Assembly: GCA_030668875.1 (NCBI GenBank)
Contig: DAOVER010000011.1
Span: forward strand, 1 to 64,000
Source: Candidatus Heimdallarchaeota archaeon
GTDB taxonomy: Archaea; Asgardarchaeota; Heimdallarchaeia; Heimdallarchaeales; Heimdallarchaeaceae
Reading direction: 5' to 3'
DNA: 64,000 bases
A program made the position numbers and the translations under genes. Under the pieces are notes generated by a model. It searched no databases. It worked only from the letters and a program-made list of their open reading frames with translations, and was not told the DNA's origin. Each line of letters starts with the position of its first letter. Position 1 is the first letter of the stretch. Of the stretch, positions 1 through 9,318 are shown piece by piece.

Positions 1-78
1 AATTTCAGTAAGCTTACTAGAAATATTTTCTGGACTCCCAGGCCAGTGAAACTTACCGATATGTAAACCTATTTTCAT
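1..78 (-). CDS. Luciferase-like F420-type oxidoreductase, N-terminal fragment
   Basis: This open frame runs off the left edge, so only the first 26 codons are present. The ORF track misses it because of its length. It begins MKIGLHIGKFHWPGSPENIS, which is typical of the first beta strand and loop of luciferase-like monooxygenase (LLM) proteins, many of which use F420 to oxidise or reduce small substrates. A GTGAAAAAG stretch lies just before the ATG and can serve as a ribosome site. A DDN-type nitroreductase elsewhere in the window also points to F420 use. The substrate cannot be told from this piece. Confidence 0.6.
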   Translation of the reverse strand, partial: MKIGLHIGKFHWPGSPENISSKLTEI

Positions 79-271
79 CTTTTTCACTATTTACAATTTG
101 AAATTATACTGTTTTTAAAATATAAAAATGTTTTTTCAAAAATACATTCATCAAGATTTACAATGAAAAATTGATAAAAGATTTCTGTTATATATCACTT
201 TATTTGGAATGTACACCAGAATAAACAAAATTAAACATAATTTGCACAATATCAGAATGGTATATGCAACA

Positions 272-1774
272 TTATTTTTTCTTCAATTTCTTCAGAATTA
301 TCTGCCCAGCTTTAATCCCTGAGAAGAAACAAGTAGGCACGCCAGCTCCTTTTACATTACCTCCAGCCAGAAGTAGATGTTTGATAGGAGTCTGTTGTTT
401 TGGTTTCTTGTAACCTTTTTTAAACCCATACCATGACCCCTCAGTATTTAGTGTATAACTTTCGAATGTTAATGGTGTTGCTGTTTCTTTCACTACTATG
501 TGTTTTGATAAATCTGGAATAACTTCTTCTGCAAGTTGAATAAGCTGTTGGGAATACTTTTCCTTAATTTCTTTATACTTAGCTGTTCGTTTTCCATCTT
601 TACCCGATCCCCAATTCTTTTCAAAATCATAAGGTGCTACGGTAAGCAAAATAACCGATGATCCTTTATCGTTTCTTAATGAAGGATCAATTTTATCTGG
701 AATCCTGATTAAAACCTCTTCAGGGTCATATCTTCCACCTGCAACTCTCTCCAAATATTTTTCTGTTTTCAGATTATATGCTATATGTGAAGGAGTATCT
801 TTTAGATGTGTATTTAATCCAAGAAATACTGCGAATCCAGTGATTGATTTTTCCATTTTACTGATGAATTCTATATATTCACTAGGTAAGTGTTCTTTTC
901 CAACTAATTCTAAAGCTGTTTTACTAAGATCAGAGTTTGAGACAATCCATTTAGCTCTAAGTTCTGTTCCGTTTTCCAATTCTACTCCTGTTGCCTTCCC
1001 GTTCTCAATTATTATTTTCTTGACTTTTGTACGATATCTTAACTCTCCACCTTGTTTAGAATAAGCATTAACCATATTTTTCGCAAAAGCTAGCATACCC
1101 CCTTTTGGATAATAGTGTCCGTAGTAGTATGGTGAAAAGAATACTACTGCTGCTTGAATTGCCCTTATTTTGCTCGGTAGAACTCCCAACCAAAGACTGT
1201 AAATTGCTAAAACATCTCTCAGTTGGTTATTAGTAATATATTCATTAAGGAGATTATCAAATGATTTTGTTGCGTTTTTCCTCATATTAGGACAAGTAAA
1301 AACAATCCTTAGTAGTTCCTTAAATGAAGGTTCAAATTTTCCCTTTACAACTGAATGGAATTCATCCATTATTGATTTTACTACCTGAAAGAACCGAATA
1401 ATTCCATCTTTGTTGTCAGGAAAATGTTTTATCAACTCTGATTGATATTTTTTTTCATCTCCATACATTACTATTTTCTTATCAGGAAAATACAATGTTT
1501 CAACAGGATCAATTAATATGAACTCTTGTTTGACGCCAAGCTCATCTAGAGCTAACTTAAATAACTGTCCATCTCCACAGAAAACTAATCCTTCAGCTCC
1601 ACTATCAAAATAATACCCTTTTCTTCTAAAACCATTTACATAACCACCTGGAATAGAATGTTGTTCTAGAATGAGTGTCTTAAGTTTGGGATTGTGATTT
1701 TGAAGTGTTAAACCTGATCCTAAACCACCCATACCGGAACCTATGATAATAACATCGTAATTTTCAGAATCCAT
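272..1774 (-). CDS. FAD-dependent oxidoreductase, phytoene desaturase/retinol saturase-like
   Basis: The protein has an N-terminal dinucleotide-binding motif (GSGMGGLGSG, about residues 12-21) followed by an acidic strand end and PGGY. A C-terminal FAD-contact segment (LLLAGGNVKGAGVPT, near 467-481) completes the CrtI/RetSat/carotene isomerase layout, and 500 residues is the normal family length. Members desaturate, isomerise or saturate polyene chains, or act on other isoprenoid lipids; archaea also use relatives for lipid saturation. No carotenoid synthesis genes lie nearby, so the substrate is open. It reads in the same direction as the downstream edge gene, with a 190-base AT-rich gap that carries no visible gene. 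Confidence 0.8.
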   Translation of the reverse strand: MDSENYDVIIIGSGMGGLGSGLTLQNHNPKLKTLILEQHSIPGGYVNGFRRKGYYFDSGAEGLVFCGDGQLFKLALDELGVKQEFILIDPVETLYFPDKKIVMYGDEKKYQSELIKHFPDNKDGIIRFFQVVKSIMDEFHSVVKGKFEPSFKELLRIVFTCPNMRKNATKSFDNLLNEYITNNQLRDVLAIYSLWLGVLPSKIRAIQAAVVFFSPYYYGHYYPKGGMLAFAKNMVNAYSKQGGELRYRTKVKKIIIENGKATGVELENGTELRAKWIVSNSDLSKTALELVGKEHLPSEYIEFISKMEKSITGFAVFLGLNTHLKDTPSHIAYNLKTEKYLERVAGGRYDPEEVLIRIPDKIDPSLRNDKGSSVILLTVAPYDFEKNWGSGKDGKRTAKYKEIKEKYSQQLIQLAEEVIPDLSKHIVVKETATPLTFESYTLNTEGSWYGFKKGYKKPKQQTPIKHLLLAGGNVKGAGVPTCFFSGIKAGQIILKKLKKK

Positions 1775-1817
1775 TACAGATTACATATGATTGCTCAATA
1801 AAAAAAGTTGTTATCTC

Positions 1818-2684
1818 CTATTCTTCAAGAGATGGAGAAATTGTTGCTGTGACTGCTCCTTTTCCAGCTGATAAGGCCATAACAGCTGACATTTCCCAGT
1901 AGAATGTTTGTTTGATTTTTCGAACTTTTTTGATCTCTTCAACATACCATGCCATTAGTTCAGGATTTAGAGCATCAGCCATGAATAGATCATATTCCTT
2001 GTCTGGATGGGTTCTAATTGCTATCTCTTTAATCATTTTCTTCATAGCACTCTTTTCTGAGAAAGCAGCACCTATTCCTATAAAACCTTCTTTCGTATTT
2101 ACTTCTGCTATTGGTTTCATCTTAAAAAGTGATACCATTATACCTTGAACTGAACCGCGTTTAACTTTACCTGTTCGGAACAAAGTAATTATATCACCTG
2201 TCATTCCAACTGTATAGATATCTTCTTTGATTTTATCAAGGTGACCAGTTATTTCTTTAACTGACTTGCCTGTTTTTAGGAGTTCTAAAGCACGATAAAC
2301 CATAGCTCCTTGAGAACCACATGTAAGATCAGTTGAATAGGGTGTAATCTTGATTTTTCCTTTCATTCTCTTTGCTGCTAATCTAGCAACATTCATATGG
2401 CTAGAAATTAGAGGAGTTAATCCCAAGTATAGTATCTCATCATAACCATCTTTTATTGCTTGTTCATAAACATCTATAGCATTTTGACTACTCATCTGAC
2501 TTGAAGTAGGATAAGGATCCGCTGTACTAAGACTGTTAATAAATTCCTCACGATTGATTTCAGTTAATTCTCTTTTAGGTTCTTCATTAATCAAAAGTAC
2601 AGACTCAAAGTATGCTATCTTTTCATCTTCCATGAATTTTTTAGGTAGAAGTGCAGATGCATCAGTGACTAGTTTAATCTTCAT
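1818..2684 (-). CDS. DegV family fatty-acid-binding protein
   Basis: The N-terminus (KLVTDASALLP) and the TSSQMSSQ segment near residues 60-67 match DegV, a two-domain fold that binds a fatty acid in a cleft. In bacteria such proteins deliver exogenous fatty acids to a kinase (FakB role); in archaea the role is not established. Its 288 residues are the usual length. It lies 43 bases upstream of the FAD oxidoreductase on the same strand and may be cotranscribed with it. Lipid handling would fit both genes, but that is inference. Confidence 0.85.
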   Translation of the reverse strand: MKIKLVTDASALLPKKFMEDEKIAYFESVLLINEEPKRELTEINREEFINSLSTADPYPTSSQMSSQNAIDVYEQAIKDGYDEILYLGLTPLISSHMNVARLAAKRMKGKIKITPYSTDLTCGSQGAMVYRALELLKTGKSVKEITGHLDKIKEDIYTVGMTGDIITLFRTGKVKRGSVQGIMVSLFKMKPIAEVNTKEGFIGIGAAFSEKSAMKKMIKEIAIRTHPDKEYDLFMADALNPELMAWYVEEIKKVRKIKQTFYWEMSAVMALSAGKGAVTATISPSLEE

Positions 2685-2807
2685 ATTAGTAACTAAATTT
2701 CGCTAATATAAAAAATATTGCAAGCAAAACTCATTAAACCCTTAATTTTGACATATATTACTACTTTTCTCATAAATAAAACTTTTATTAATTTTTTACT
2801 TTTTAGG

Positions 2808-2817
2808 ATAAAATATA
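2808..2817 (+). promoter_or_regulatory. TATA-like box for the TPR gene
   Basis: The A/T-rich string ATAAAATATA lies about 50 bases before the preferred ATG at 2867 and would place the transcription start near 2840. This makes the ORF-track start at 2822 unlikely. Confidence 0.4.
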
Positions 2818-2866
2818 AGTAATGATATGTTATATTAATTTTTATAGAACAAATTCTGTGATGTTA

Positions 2867-4528
2867 ATGTCTGAAGAAAGAGAACTTGATGAACTAGAGG
2901 AACTAGAAGAAGAATATGAAGATCTTAGCGATTTTGAGGAAGTTTCAATAGCCGTTGAAGAATATGATGATATGGCTGGTTTGGAAGATATACCTGAGGA
3001 AGCGATAGAACAAAGTTCCCAAAAGGATGTTATTATAACTTATGGAGATAAAATTGAAGTCGAGATAAAAAATCTTGAAGAAGAATTTAAGAGAAAACTC
3101 TCCGAATTAGAAAATGCTGATCCTTCTATAATGATTAGAGAGATAAATGAAATTTTGTCTAGAAGTAAAATGCTAGATGCACATTCATTAACAGCTGAAA
3201 TGGCTTCTTTTCTAGCTAGGCTTCTGGAATCATTAGATAGACATGATGAGGCAACAGAATTCTGTTTACTAGCTGTAAGTGAATCCAGAAAATCAGGAGA
3301 AGATGAATTACGTTTGCAAAGTTTAACTTCATTCGGTATTAATCTGACTAATTTCGATCTCAAGGATGCTTCTGTTGTATTTAGTCAAGCTATAGAATTA
3401 GCAGAAAACTTGGAAAATAAAGAATCCATTGCTGTAAATACTTTTTATTTTGCAAACTGTCAAATAGAAACAAACAAAGAACAAGCTCTTTCTTTGTACA
3501 TTAATGCAAGAAAGTTCTTCGAAGAAAAAGGAGAAAATGTTTGGTTAGGAAGGATTGATTACAAACTAGGTATGCTCCAACTAGAGAATTTCCAATACCA
3601 AGATGCTCTTAATATGTTAAATAGTTCAAAATTATATTTAAAAGATAACACAAATATCGGAGACGAGTTCAACTTAGATGAAATAATCGAGAGAACTACT
3701 TTGTTACTTTATTCTGGAAATACTCTGAAATATAGACTCAAAATACCTCCACCTCAAATCATTGAACAATCAGATCATACTAGAAAGATTTACGAGTTGC
3801 TTTCTGAGAGATCTTCTTTTGATGTCATTAAAGGCTTAAGAACTCTCAATAATGTCCAAGTTCTAACAGGAGATTATGTTTTTGACAGCTTAAAAGGGCT
3901 TTTAGAAGGTTCAGAATATGAGAAATTTAGTGACGATGAGCTGAAATATACTTCTGATTTATATGAGGAAATAGGTGATCTGTTCCAAAAAGATGATAAG
4001 CAAATAAATTCGTATTTCTACTACATTTCTGCTCAAATTCTATACATCTTAACACAGAATTCAAAGAAAGCAGACAGATTACAGAAGAAACTTCTGAAGC
4101 TCATAGAAGATATATCTGAAGGTGAGACTACTCCTCAATATTTTGATCAAAAGATTTACATGTACTATCAATTTGCATATTCCAATAAATCGATTAATCC
4201 AAAAGAGGCTCAAAAACACATAAATTCAGGATTAGAGCTTACAAGAAAAAGAGATAATCCTTTCTATGAAGGATTATTTAAAGAAATTCTAGGAGATATT
4301 AAAAAAGAGAAAGATTTGGAAAAAGCATTAGTTGAATACCAAGCTTCCATAACAATTTATGAAAGTCTTGAGGGGTATATTGACTTAATGAGGATCTATG
4401 AAAAGCAAGGTACAGAGATGCTTTCTACTCAAACAGATAAAGCTAAGGAAATATTACATAAAGCTCTAGAATATGCCAATAAATTGAAAAACGAAGATGT
4501 TAGAATTAGGATTGAAGGAAAGCTCTAA
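2867..4528 (+). CDS. TPR-repeat protein with acidic N-terminus
   Basis: The product is a soluble helical protein of 553 residues from this start. The first 60 or so residues are strongly acidic and probably disordered. The rest is made of helix pairs with TPR spacing, for example the stretches around DEATEFCLLAVSES, DASVVFSQAIELA and KALVEYQASITIY. TPR proteins are scaffolds, so no enzyme activity is expected. I chose the ATG of MSEERELDE because the upstream TATA-like box falls where earlier starts would lie; ATG 2861 is an equal alternative. A second TPR protein is at 9319-10632. The partner is unknown. Confidence 0.75.
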   Translation: MSEERELDELEELEEEYEDLSDFEEVSIAVEEYDDMAGLEDIPEEAIEQSSQKDVIITYGDKIEVEIKNLEEEFKRKLSELENADPSIMIREINEILSRSKMLDAHSLTAEMASFLARLLESLDRHDEATEFCLLAVSESRKSGEDELRLQSLTSFGINLTNFDLKDASVVFSQAIELAENLENKESIAVNTFYFANCQIETNKEQALSLYINARKFFEEKGENVWLGRIDYKLGMLQLENFQYQDALNMLNSSKLYLKDNTNIGDEFNLDEIIERTTLLLYSGNTLKYRLKIPPPQIIEQSDHTRKIYELLSERSSFDVIKGLRTLNNVQVLTGDYVFDSLKGLLEGSEYEKFSDDELKYTSDLYEEIGDLFQKDDKQINSYFYYISAQILYILTQNSKKADRLQKKLLKLIEDISEGETTPQYFDQKIYMYYQFAYSNKSINPKEAQKHINSGLELTRKRDNPFYEGLFKEILGDIKKEKDLEKALVEYQASITIYESLEGYIDLMRIYEKQGTEMLSTQTDKAKEILHKALEYANKLKNEDVRIRIEGKL

Positions 4529-4533
4529 CTGGG

Positions 4534-4574
4534 TTTTTTAATTTTATTTTTGCTTCCCATTCTCCTCTCTTTTT
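4534..4574 (+). terminator. Poly-T terminator
   Basis: Repeated T tracts (GGGTTTTTTAATTTTATTTTT, then CTTTTT) follow the stop codon of the TPR gene, as in archaeal intrinsic termination. Confidence 0.5.
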
Positions 4575-4682
4575 AATATTTAAGTGAAAATTAGTTGATT
4601 TATTTGTGAAATGTTAAAGAGGCAATATTTAAAAGAGTAGGAAAGTTTAATGATTTAGTTTATAATTGAATAGGTGACAACT

Positions 4683-5366
4683 TTGAAAAAAATATTAAAG
4701 ATTACTTTCGTTGTAGCATTTCTTATTTGTTTTGCTAACCTAACTACAGCAGTACCAGAGGATGGATTATATTATTCTGACAAAATGGTGAAAAATGGAT
4801 CATTCACATGGATTGTTACAAATAATACCAATACAAATGAAGCTGTTGACGTTTATAGTGTTCTAGATGTTGGTTCCAACTTCACTGTTCAGCTAAAAGA
4901 TAGCCTTTATCCTGGACCAATTACAGAAGACGAACTTAACTCCGTTTATGCTTCAATCGAAGTAGATGGAGAAAAATATACTGGTTCTGGATTCCCTCTT
5001 TTCTGGCACATTATGAAGGTAGAAAATGGTATTAATACTACAATACGAGAAGAATTTGAAGCAGAAACAGAATTATTTAATGTAAGTAGTGCAGGAGCTA
5101 ACTTCTTAGTAAACTTCACAATAAACGATATTTTTGAAGTTGATAATACCAATTACACACTCTTTGTAGAGTTAGAAATTGATCCTCTTGAAGGGTTAAC
5201 AGTTAGCTATTATGACGAACTACTTAATGGAACTGTTGTAGATAATATCTTCGAAATGGTATATGTAGATTATATAGTGTCAGCACCCATTAATACAGCA
5301 TGGGCAATTACAGGTTTAGTTTCAATCGCAGCAATAGTCTGGTTTGTTAAAAAGAAACGTAAGTAA
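4683..5366 (+). CDS. Secreted surface protein with C-terminal membrane anchor
   Basis: A lysine-rich start and hydrophobic run (KKILKITFVVAFLICFANL) form a signal peptide ending near TTA-V. The exported part of about 180 residues has many N-x-S/T sequons, suiting an archaeal glycoprotein. A final hydrophobic helix (about 205-223) and KKKRK tail anchor it in the membrane with the tail inside. I favour the TTG at 4683 because AGGTGA sits five bases before it; the GTG at 4674 is inside that ribosome site. It stands alone between intergenic gaps. The folded domain is not recognised. Confidence 0.65.
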   Translation: MKKILKITFVVAFLICFANLTTAVPEDGLYYSDKMVKNGSFTWIVTNNTNTNEAVDVYSVLDVGSNFTVQLKDSLYPGPITEDELNSVYASIEVDGEKYTGSGFPLFWHIMKVENGINTTIREEFEAETELFNVSSAGANFLVNFTINDIFEVDNTNYTLFVELEIDPLEGLTVSYYDELLNGTVVDNIFEMVYVDYIVSAPINTAWAITGLVSIAAIVWFVKKKRK

Positions 5367-5448
5367 AATATTGATTTTTTTACATACTTTCTTCTTAATT
5401 TATTTTATTCAACAAATCTTATTATAATGAAATAAAATGGGTGTCCTA

Positions 5449-6381
5449 ATGAGTGAAAAGAAGAATCCATCAATTGATATGGAAGCAATAGATAACAAAA
5501 CAAGTACTTACTTCTCAATCAGCTGGTTAGAGTTAGAAGTTCTCAAGATTCTTACAAAATCTCAAAAACCTGTTTATAAAGGTGAAATGATAAATAGATT
5601 AAAATCTAAATACTTTGAAATCTCAAAGAAACCAGAGAGCTCTTTTTATGCCATCTTTGATAGACTTGAAGAAGACAAACTTGTTGCTTTATCTGAAATT
5701 AAAGGAGAAGGTTACAAAAAATTCCTGTCGATCACTCAAGAAGGCATGTTCGAATTCAAAAGAGCATTAAATTGGGGTATCAGCACTATTTTTGAAGGAA
5801 TGGTGGGATCACTGATATCTGTTCTAAATGAATTTTGTGTTGGTATAATGGGGTGTAAGAAAGAAAATGACTTCGGGATAATAAGTCCCAATAATCCAGA
5901 GTTTTTAGTACCTGAAAGCTGTAATGCTTGTGTAAAACCTGTGGAAGCAAATCTTTTTCACCGATTCAATATACTAATGCCTTACGCTAAAGATATGGTT
6001 ATACCTTTCTATCAGAATATTAAAGCTCAACCAAATAATATTCCATTAAAATCTGACTATCTTCAACGCATACTATCAATACTCTCTTTAGGTTTGTTAG
6101 AAGACAAACAAACAAATGAATTGATTGGTGAAGTACACAGAATTCTAGAGCCTGGAGGAAAAGTAGTTTTCGTTGAGATAGTTGAATTTGAGAGTTATTT
6201 ATTCGAATCTTTAAACAAACTAACTCATGGTTTTGATCTGTTTATACCAAAGAAAGGAACTTCAAGTCTTACACAATTCTCACCACAGTTACTTAAAGAG
6301 AAGATTGAACGTGTATTTGGTGAAGAAAACATAAAAATGATAGATATGAGAGAATTCATTTTTGTCATAGCAACAAAATAA
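5449..6381 (+). CDS. PadR-like winged-helix protein fused to degenerate methyltransferase
   Basis: The first 100 residues form a winged helix of PadR/MarR type (ISWLELEVLKILTKSQKPVYKGEM ... then a wing near KKFLSITQEG). The C-terminal half keeps the late part of a class I methyltransferase, with ELIGEVHRILEPGGKVVFVE in the place of motifs III/IV. The glycine-rich SAM-binding loop (motif I) is not recognisable. A CxxC-like pair (CNAC) and another Cys lie in the linker. A DNA-binding regulator with a ligand-sensing or inactive methyltransferase domain is the simplest reading. The start ATG at 5449 follows GGGTG with ribosome-site spacing; the upstream ATG at 5437 is the alternative. It is transcribed alone. 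Confidence 0.6.
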   Translation: MSEKKNPSIDMEAIDNKTSTYFSISWLELEVLKILTKSQKPVYKGEMINRLKSKYFEISKKPESSFYAIFDRLEEDKLVALSEIKGEGYKKFLSITQEGMFEFKRALNWGISTIFEGMVGSLISVLNEFCVGIMGCKKENDFGIISPNNPEFLVPESCNACVKPVEANLFHRFNILMPYAKDMVIPFYQNIKAQPNNIPLKSDYLQRILSILSLGLLEDKQTNELIGEVHRILEPGGKVVFVEIVEFESYLFESLNKLTHGFDLFIPKKGTSSLTQFSPQLLKEKIERVFGEENIKMIDMREFIFVIATK

Positions 6382-6459
6382 TTGCTTGATTTTCTCTTAT
6401 TAAGGAGAAAATATATAAACATCTTACATAGTTTTGTTTTAGATAACTAGGTGTTTGAT

Positions 6460-6822
6460 ATGAGTACTACATCTGAGCAAAGGTATGTTGATCTTAAAAA
6501 ACTGTGTGAAAGAGTTGATTCTGAATTGTTTGACTCTCTATCTTGGATTTTGTTATTAAATTTGGATCTTGTTCCAGAAGAAGATATAGAAGCTAACGCT
6601 AACTTAAAATTTTCTCGTGAGTTGATGACTGGAAATTTCAAAGCTGCTTTAAGCATAGCAAAAAGCATTGTAGACTCAGACAGACCTATTGCTTTTCACT
6701 ATAAGGCACTATTCAAAGTAGATCCAAATTTATCAAAAACTTTTGAAGTTGCAGAAACTTTCTTCGCACTTGCAAAGAGAAGAACAGAATTAATAGAAAA
6801 ATCTGGATTTAAACAATATTAA
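6460..6822 (+). CDS. Hypothetical helical protein
   Basis: This is a 120-residue soluble, mostly helical protein that I do not recognise. Its start is the ATG of MSTTSEQ, because AGGTG lies six bases upstream and contains the GTG chosen in the ORF track. It follows the PadR-like gene by 78 bases and precedes the cation transporter on the same strand. Coding use matches its neighbours, which supports a real gene. No metal or nucleotide motif is visible. Confidence 0.6.
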   Translation: MSTTSEQRYVDLKKLCERVDSELFDSLSWILLLNLDLVPEEDIEANANLKFSRELMTGNFKAALSIAKSIVDSDRPIAFHYKALFKVDPNLSKTFEVAETFFALAKRRTELIEKSGFKQY

Positions 6823-6902
6823 TCCCTCATTTTTTAGTTATTTTTATAGAAAAAATTAGTAACGAGTATACTTATTAAGATTTATCGTGTTTCAAAAACA
6901 GC

Positions 6903-8129
6903 ATGATAAAGCATCGTTCCCCCTTTTCAATCTTCGCTGGATTTACTCTTGCAGTGTTAGGGGGAATGATATTCAATATTGGAGGACTTTTCGCGGGTCG
7001 TTCCGCTGTTTTACTAAATGAGCTAGAAAGTTTTTTTCAATGGGTATTTCTCATTTATCCTTTACTTCTAACGGTGAGGGGAGATATTAATGGAATATTG
7101 TCAGGGAAGTTAGGTACAGCTTTGCATTTGGGTACTATTAAACCTAGTTGGAGAAAAAATACAAATAGGTTTTATGAATTGATGGGGTTAATTTTCTTTT
7201 TTTCAGTTTTTGATGCTATAGTGGTCTCAATAAGTGCATTTATTCTTAGTATAATCTTACATTTCTCTGTTAATTTCCTTGACATATTGGTTATTTCTGT
7301 TACTACATTTGCTCTAGGGGCAATAATTTCAATGGTTTTTACATTCACCCTTACATTTTGGATTTATAATCGTAAAGGAGATCCTGATGTTTATGTTTAC
7401 CCGATTATGTCTTCAATAAATGACATCTTGATTACTGTCATCTTCTTTGCTGCTTGTCAACTTTATCGTCCTCGGGGAACCAATTTATCTCTTTATCTAG
7501 GTTTGCCTATAATAGGCCTTGTCATTACGGGAATTGTTTTTTACTTTGTAAAGTTTGGAAAACAAGATTATGTAATAAGTTCAATAAAACAATCTTTGCC
7601 AACTTTAACTTTTACAAATATGATTGCTTCGGGAACAGGCACGGTGTTAGCTTCAGCAACAGCCATGTTAATAATTGAGCAGCATCCCATTTTCTTGATT
7701 GTTTATCCCGCGATGATTAGTACTGTTGGTAGTCAAGGATCCATATTAGCAAACACAACTTCAACTAAACTCCATTTAGGTACAATAAAACCATCTTTCT
7801 CTTTCTTCAAATCTACAACCTTTTTAACTTCATTTGGAGGTATTTTTACTGCTGGTTTGATTCTAATTCTTCTTTATAGTATACTAGGCCCTCTGTTATC
7901 TCCTAGTGAGATTTCATTTTCTTCGTATGGTATGTTGCTTTTAATTTTAATCTTATCCAATACTGTTGGATTTCTAGTAATAGGTATTCTCGCTACATCT
8001 TCAGCGTTCATAACGTATAGATTTGGTTTAGATCCAGACAACTTAGTAAATCCAATATTAAGTTCATGTGCAGATTTAGTAACAACTGGATTACTCGTCT
8101 TATCTTTTTATTTCCTAATCATTCTATAG
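6903..8129 (+). CDS. SLC41/MgtE-type divalent cation transporter
   Basis: The protein has about ten membrane spans in two homologous halves. Each half holds the family signature: LTVRGDINGILSGKLGTALH in the first and VGSQGSILANTTSTKLHLG in the second, both running into LGTIKPS. This is the MgtE/SLC41 pore domain that moves Mg2+ or a related divalent ion. The cytosolic MgtE_N and CBS gating domains of bacterial MgtE are absent, as in archaeal and eukaryotic SLC41-type proteins, so gating must differ. The convergent neighbour is CutA, which is linked to metal handling, but the two are on opposite strands. Confidence 0.85.
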   Translation: MIKHRSPFSIFAGFTLAVLGGMIFNIGGLFAGRSAVLLNELESFFQWVFLIYPLLLTVRGDINGILSGKLGTALHLGTIKPSWRKNTNRFYELMGLIFFFSVFDAIVVSISAFILSIILHFSVNFLDILVISVTTFALGAIISMVFTFTLTFWIYNRKGDPDVYVYPIMSSINDILITVIFFAACQLYRPRGTNLSLYLGLPIIGLVITGIVFYFVKFGKQDYVISSIKQSLPTLTFTNMIASGTGTVLASATAMLIIEQHPIFLIVYPAMISTVGSQGSILANTTSTKLHLGTIKPSFSFFKSTTFLTSFGGIFTAGLILILLYSILGPLLSPSEISFSSYGMLLLILILSNTVGFLVIGILATSSAFITYRFGLDPDNLVNPILSSCADLVTTGLLVLSFYFLIIL

Positions 8130-8138
8130 ATTAAGAAA

Positions 8139-8456
8139 CTACGATGTTTGAACATCAATCCAGAAACTGTATTCCTCTGTAACAAAATCTTTCTCTACGA
8201 TAACTATTTCAGGCAGTTCATAGGAATGTGTTTTCTTTAAAGTTTCTACGATTAACGCTTTTCTAGAATCGCTTGTTTTAATGATTAGAACATACTCTTC
8301 TAACTTCTCTATATTATCCTTCCACCGACAAATGCTCGTGATTGGAAAGAATTGCACACAAGCTGCTAGTTTGTTTTCAACTAGCATTTCTGCAAGTTTT
8401 TCAGCTTCTTCAAGTGAAGAAACAGATGTTTTAACTTGAATAATTCCACTACTCAT
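8139..8456 (-). CDS. cutA: CutA1 divalent-cation tolerance protein
   Basis: At 105 residues this matches the small trimeric CutA1 family throughout. It has the AEKLAEMLVENKLAACVQFFP helix-strand, the W/K region with EEYVLIIKTS, and the closing HSYELPEIVIV strand followed by the Y-x-W tail. CutA is tied to copper and other divalent metal tolerance in bacteria, with an unclear molecular role. The gene ends ten bases from the convergent transporter gene and stands apart from the upstream minus-strand gene by about 40 bases. Confidence 0.93.
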   Translation of the reverse strand: MSSGIIQVKTSVSSLEEAEKLAEMLVENKLAACVQFFPITSICRWKDNIEKLEEYVLIIKTSDSRKALIVETLKKTHSYELPEIVIVEKDFVTEEYSFWIDVQTS

Positions 8457-8499
8457 AATTTATTCTTGCATAGAACAGTTATTAATTATTTGATGAAAA

Positions 8500-9309
8500 C
8501 TAATTTTTGCTTAACTTATTAAACAATTTTACTTTGTCATTTTTACTAATCAAAATAGTTTCTTCTAAAAATTCTATAAGTAACTCTTTCTCTGATTTAG
8601 ATAAAACTGTTTTTTTCATATTTTGTAAAAGGAAACTGATTTCCATAGCTTGTTCAGGAAAATGTTCAAAGAAATAGATGATTGTAGTATACGTTAGAAA
8701 ATGTTTTAGTAGATCCATAATGTGTTTAATCTCGTTTTCAGTTTCTTCTGAAATAGGTTTGAGAATAGAGTAGAATTCATTAAATATAAAACTTAGAAAA
8801 CTGTAAAACTCACTTCCATAAGGAAATCTTTTCTCTGACATAGATTGTGCAAAATAAAGCAATGAATTCACGTAGAATTCAATCTTTAAGGTAATTAACA
8901 TCTGATCATCAAACCTTGGAGAATATTGAGGTAGATTTTTTGTGAATTTACCCATAAAATTTGTAACTTCCTCTAAATCAGTTTGAGAGTAGAGATTTAA
9001 GTTGTCTTCAGTGAAATTTGGAAAGAGAAAATAAGGTATTCGGGATAAGGAAAAGAGTATATTTCTGTCATCAGTTTTTCGATTATCAGACATATTCTTA
9101 GCAGTTATTGATAAAACTAGTAATCTCTCAACAGGATCCTTTAATTTTGAAATGATTGTTCTCTGGTTACTTGAACTCGGTGATTCAAGAATATATTCCT
9201 CAAATACACCATCTTCAATCTGACTTTCTATCTCTGCACTTAGTAAGCTAGTAAATTTATGAATTGGTTCGAATGTTTGAACTCTTTCATCTGGATTATA
9301 TCTTCTCAT
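8500..9309 (-). CDS. Hypothetical helical protein paired with TPR gene
   Basis: This is a 269-residue soluble protein with high helix content and no family I can name. A stretch near the middle is hydrophobic-helical (NSLLYFAQSM ... FIFNEFYSIL) but not a clear membrane span. It lies nine bases downstream of the TPR gene on the same strand, with GAGGTAGG just before its ATG, so the two are very likely translated from one message and may act together. Function cannot be assigned. Confidence 0.6.
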   Translation of the reverse strand: MRRYNPDERVQTFEPIHKFTSLLSAEIESQIEDGVFEEYILESPSSSNQRTIISKLKDPVERLLVLSITAKNMSDNRKTDDRNILFSLSRIPYFLFPNFTEDNLNLYSQTDLEEVTNFMGKFTKNLPQYSPRFDDQMLITLKIEFYVNSLLYFAQSMSEKRFPYGSEFYSFLSFIFNEFYSILKPISEETENEIKHIMDLLKHFLTYTTIIYFFEHFPEQAMEISFLLQNMKKTVLSKSEKELLIEFLEETILISKNDKVKLFNKLSKN

Positions 9310-9318
9310 TTACTTAAC

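Noticed and set aside
79-271. Gap at the left side as possible RNA gene
   Set aside because: The 190 bases are strongly A/T-rich with no stem or tRNA-like pattern that I could follow.
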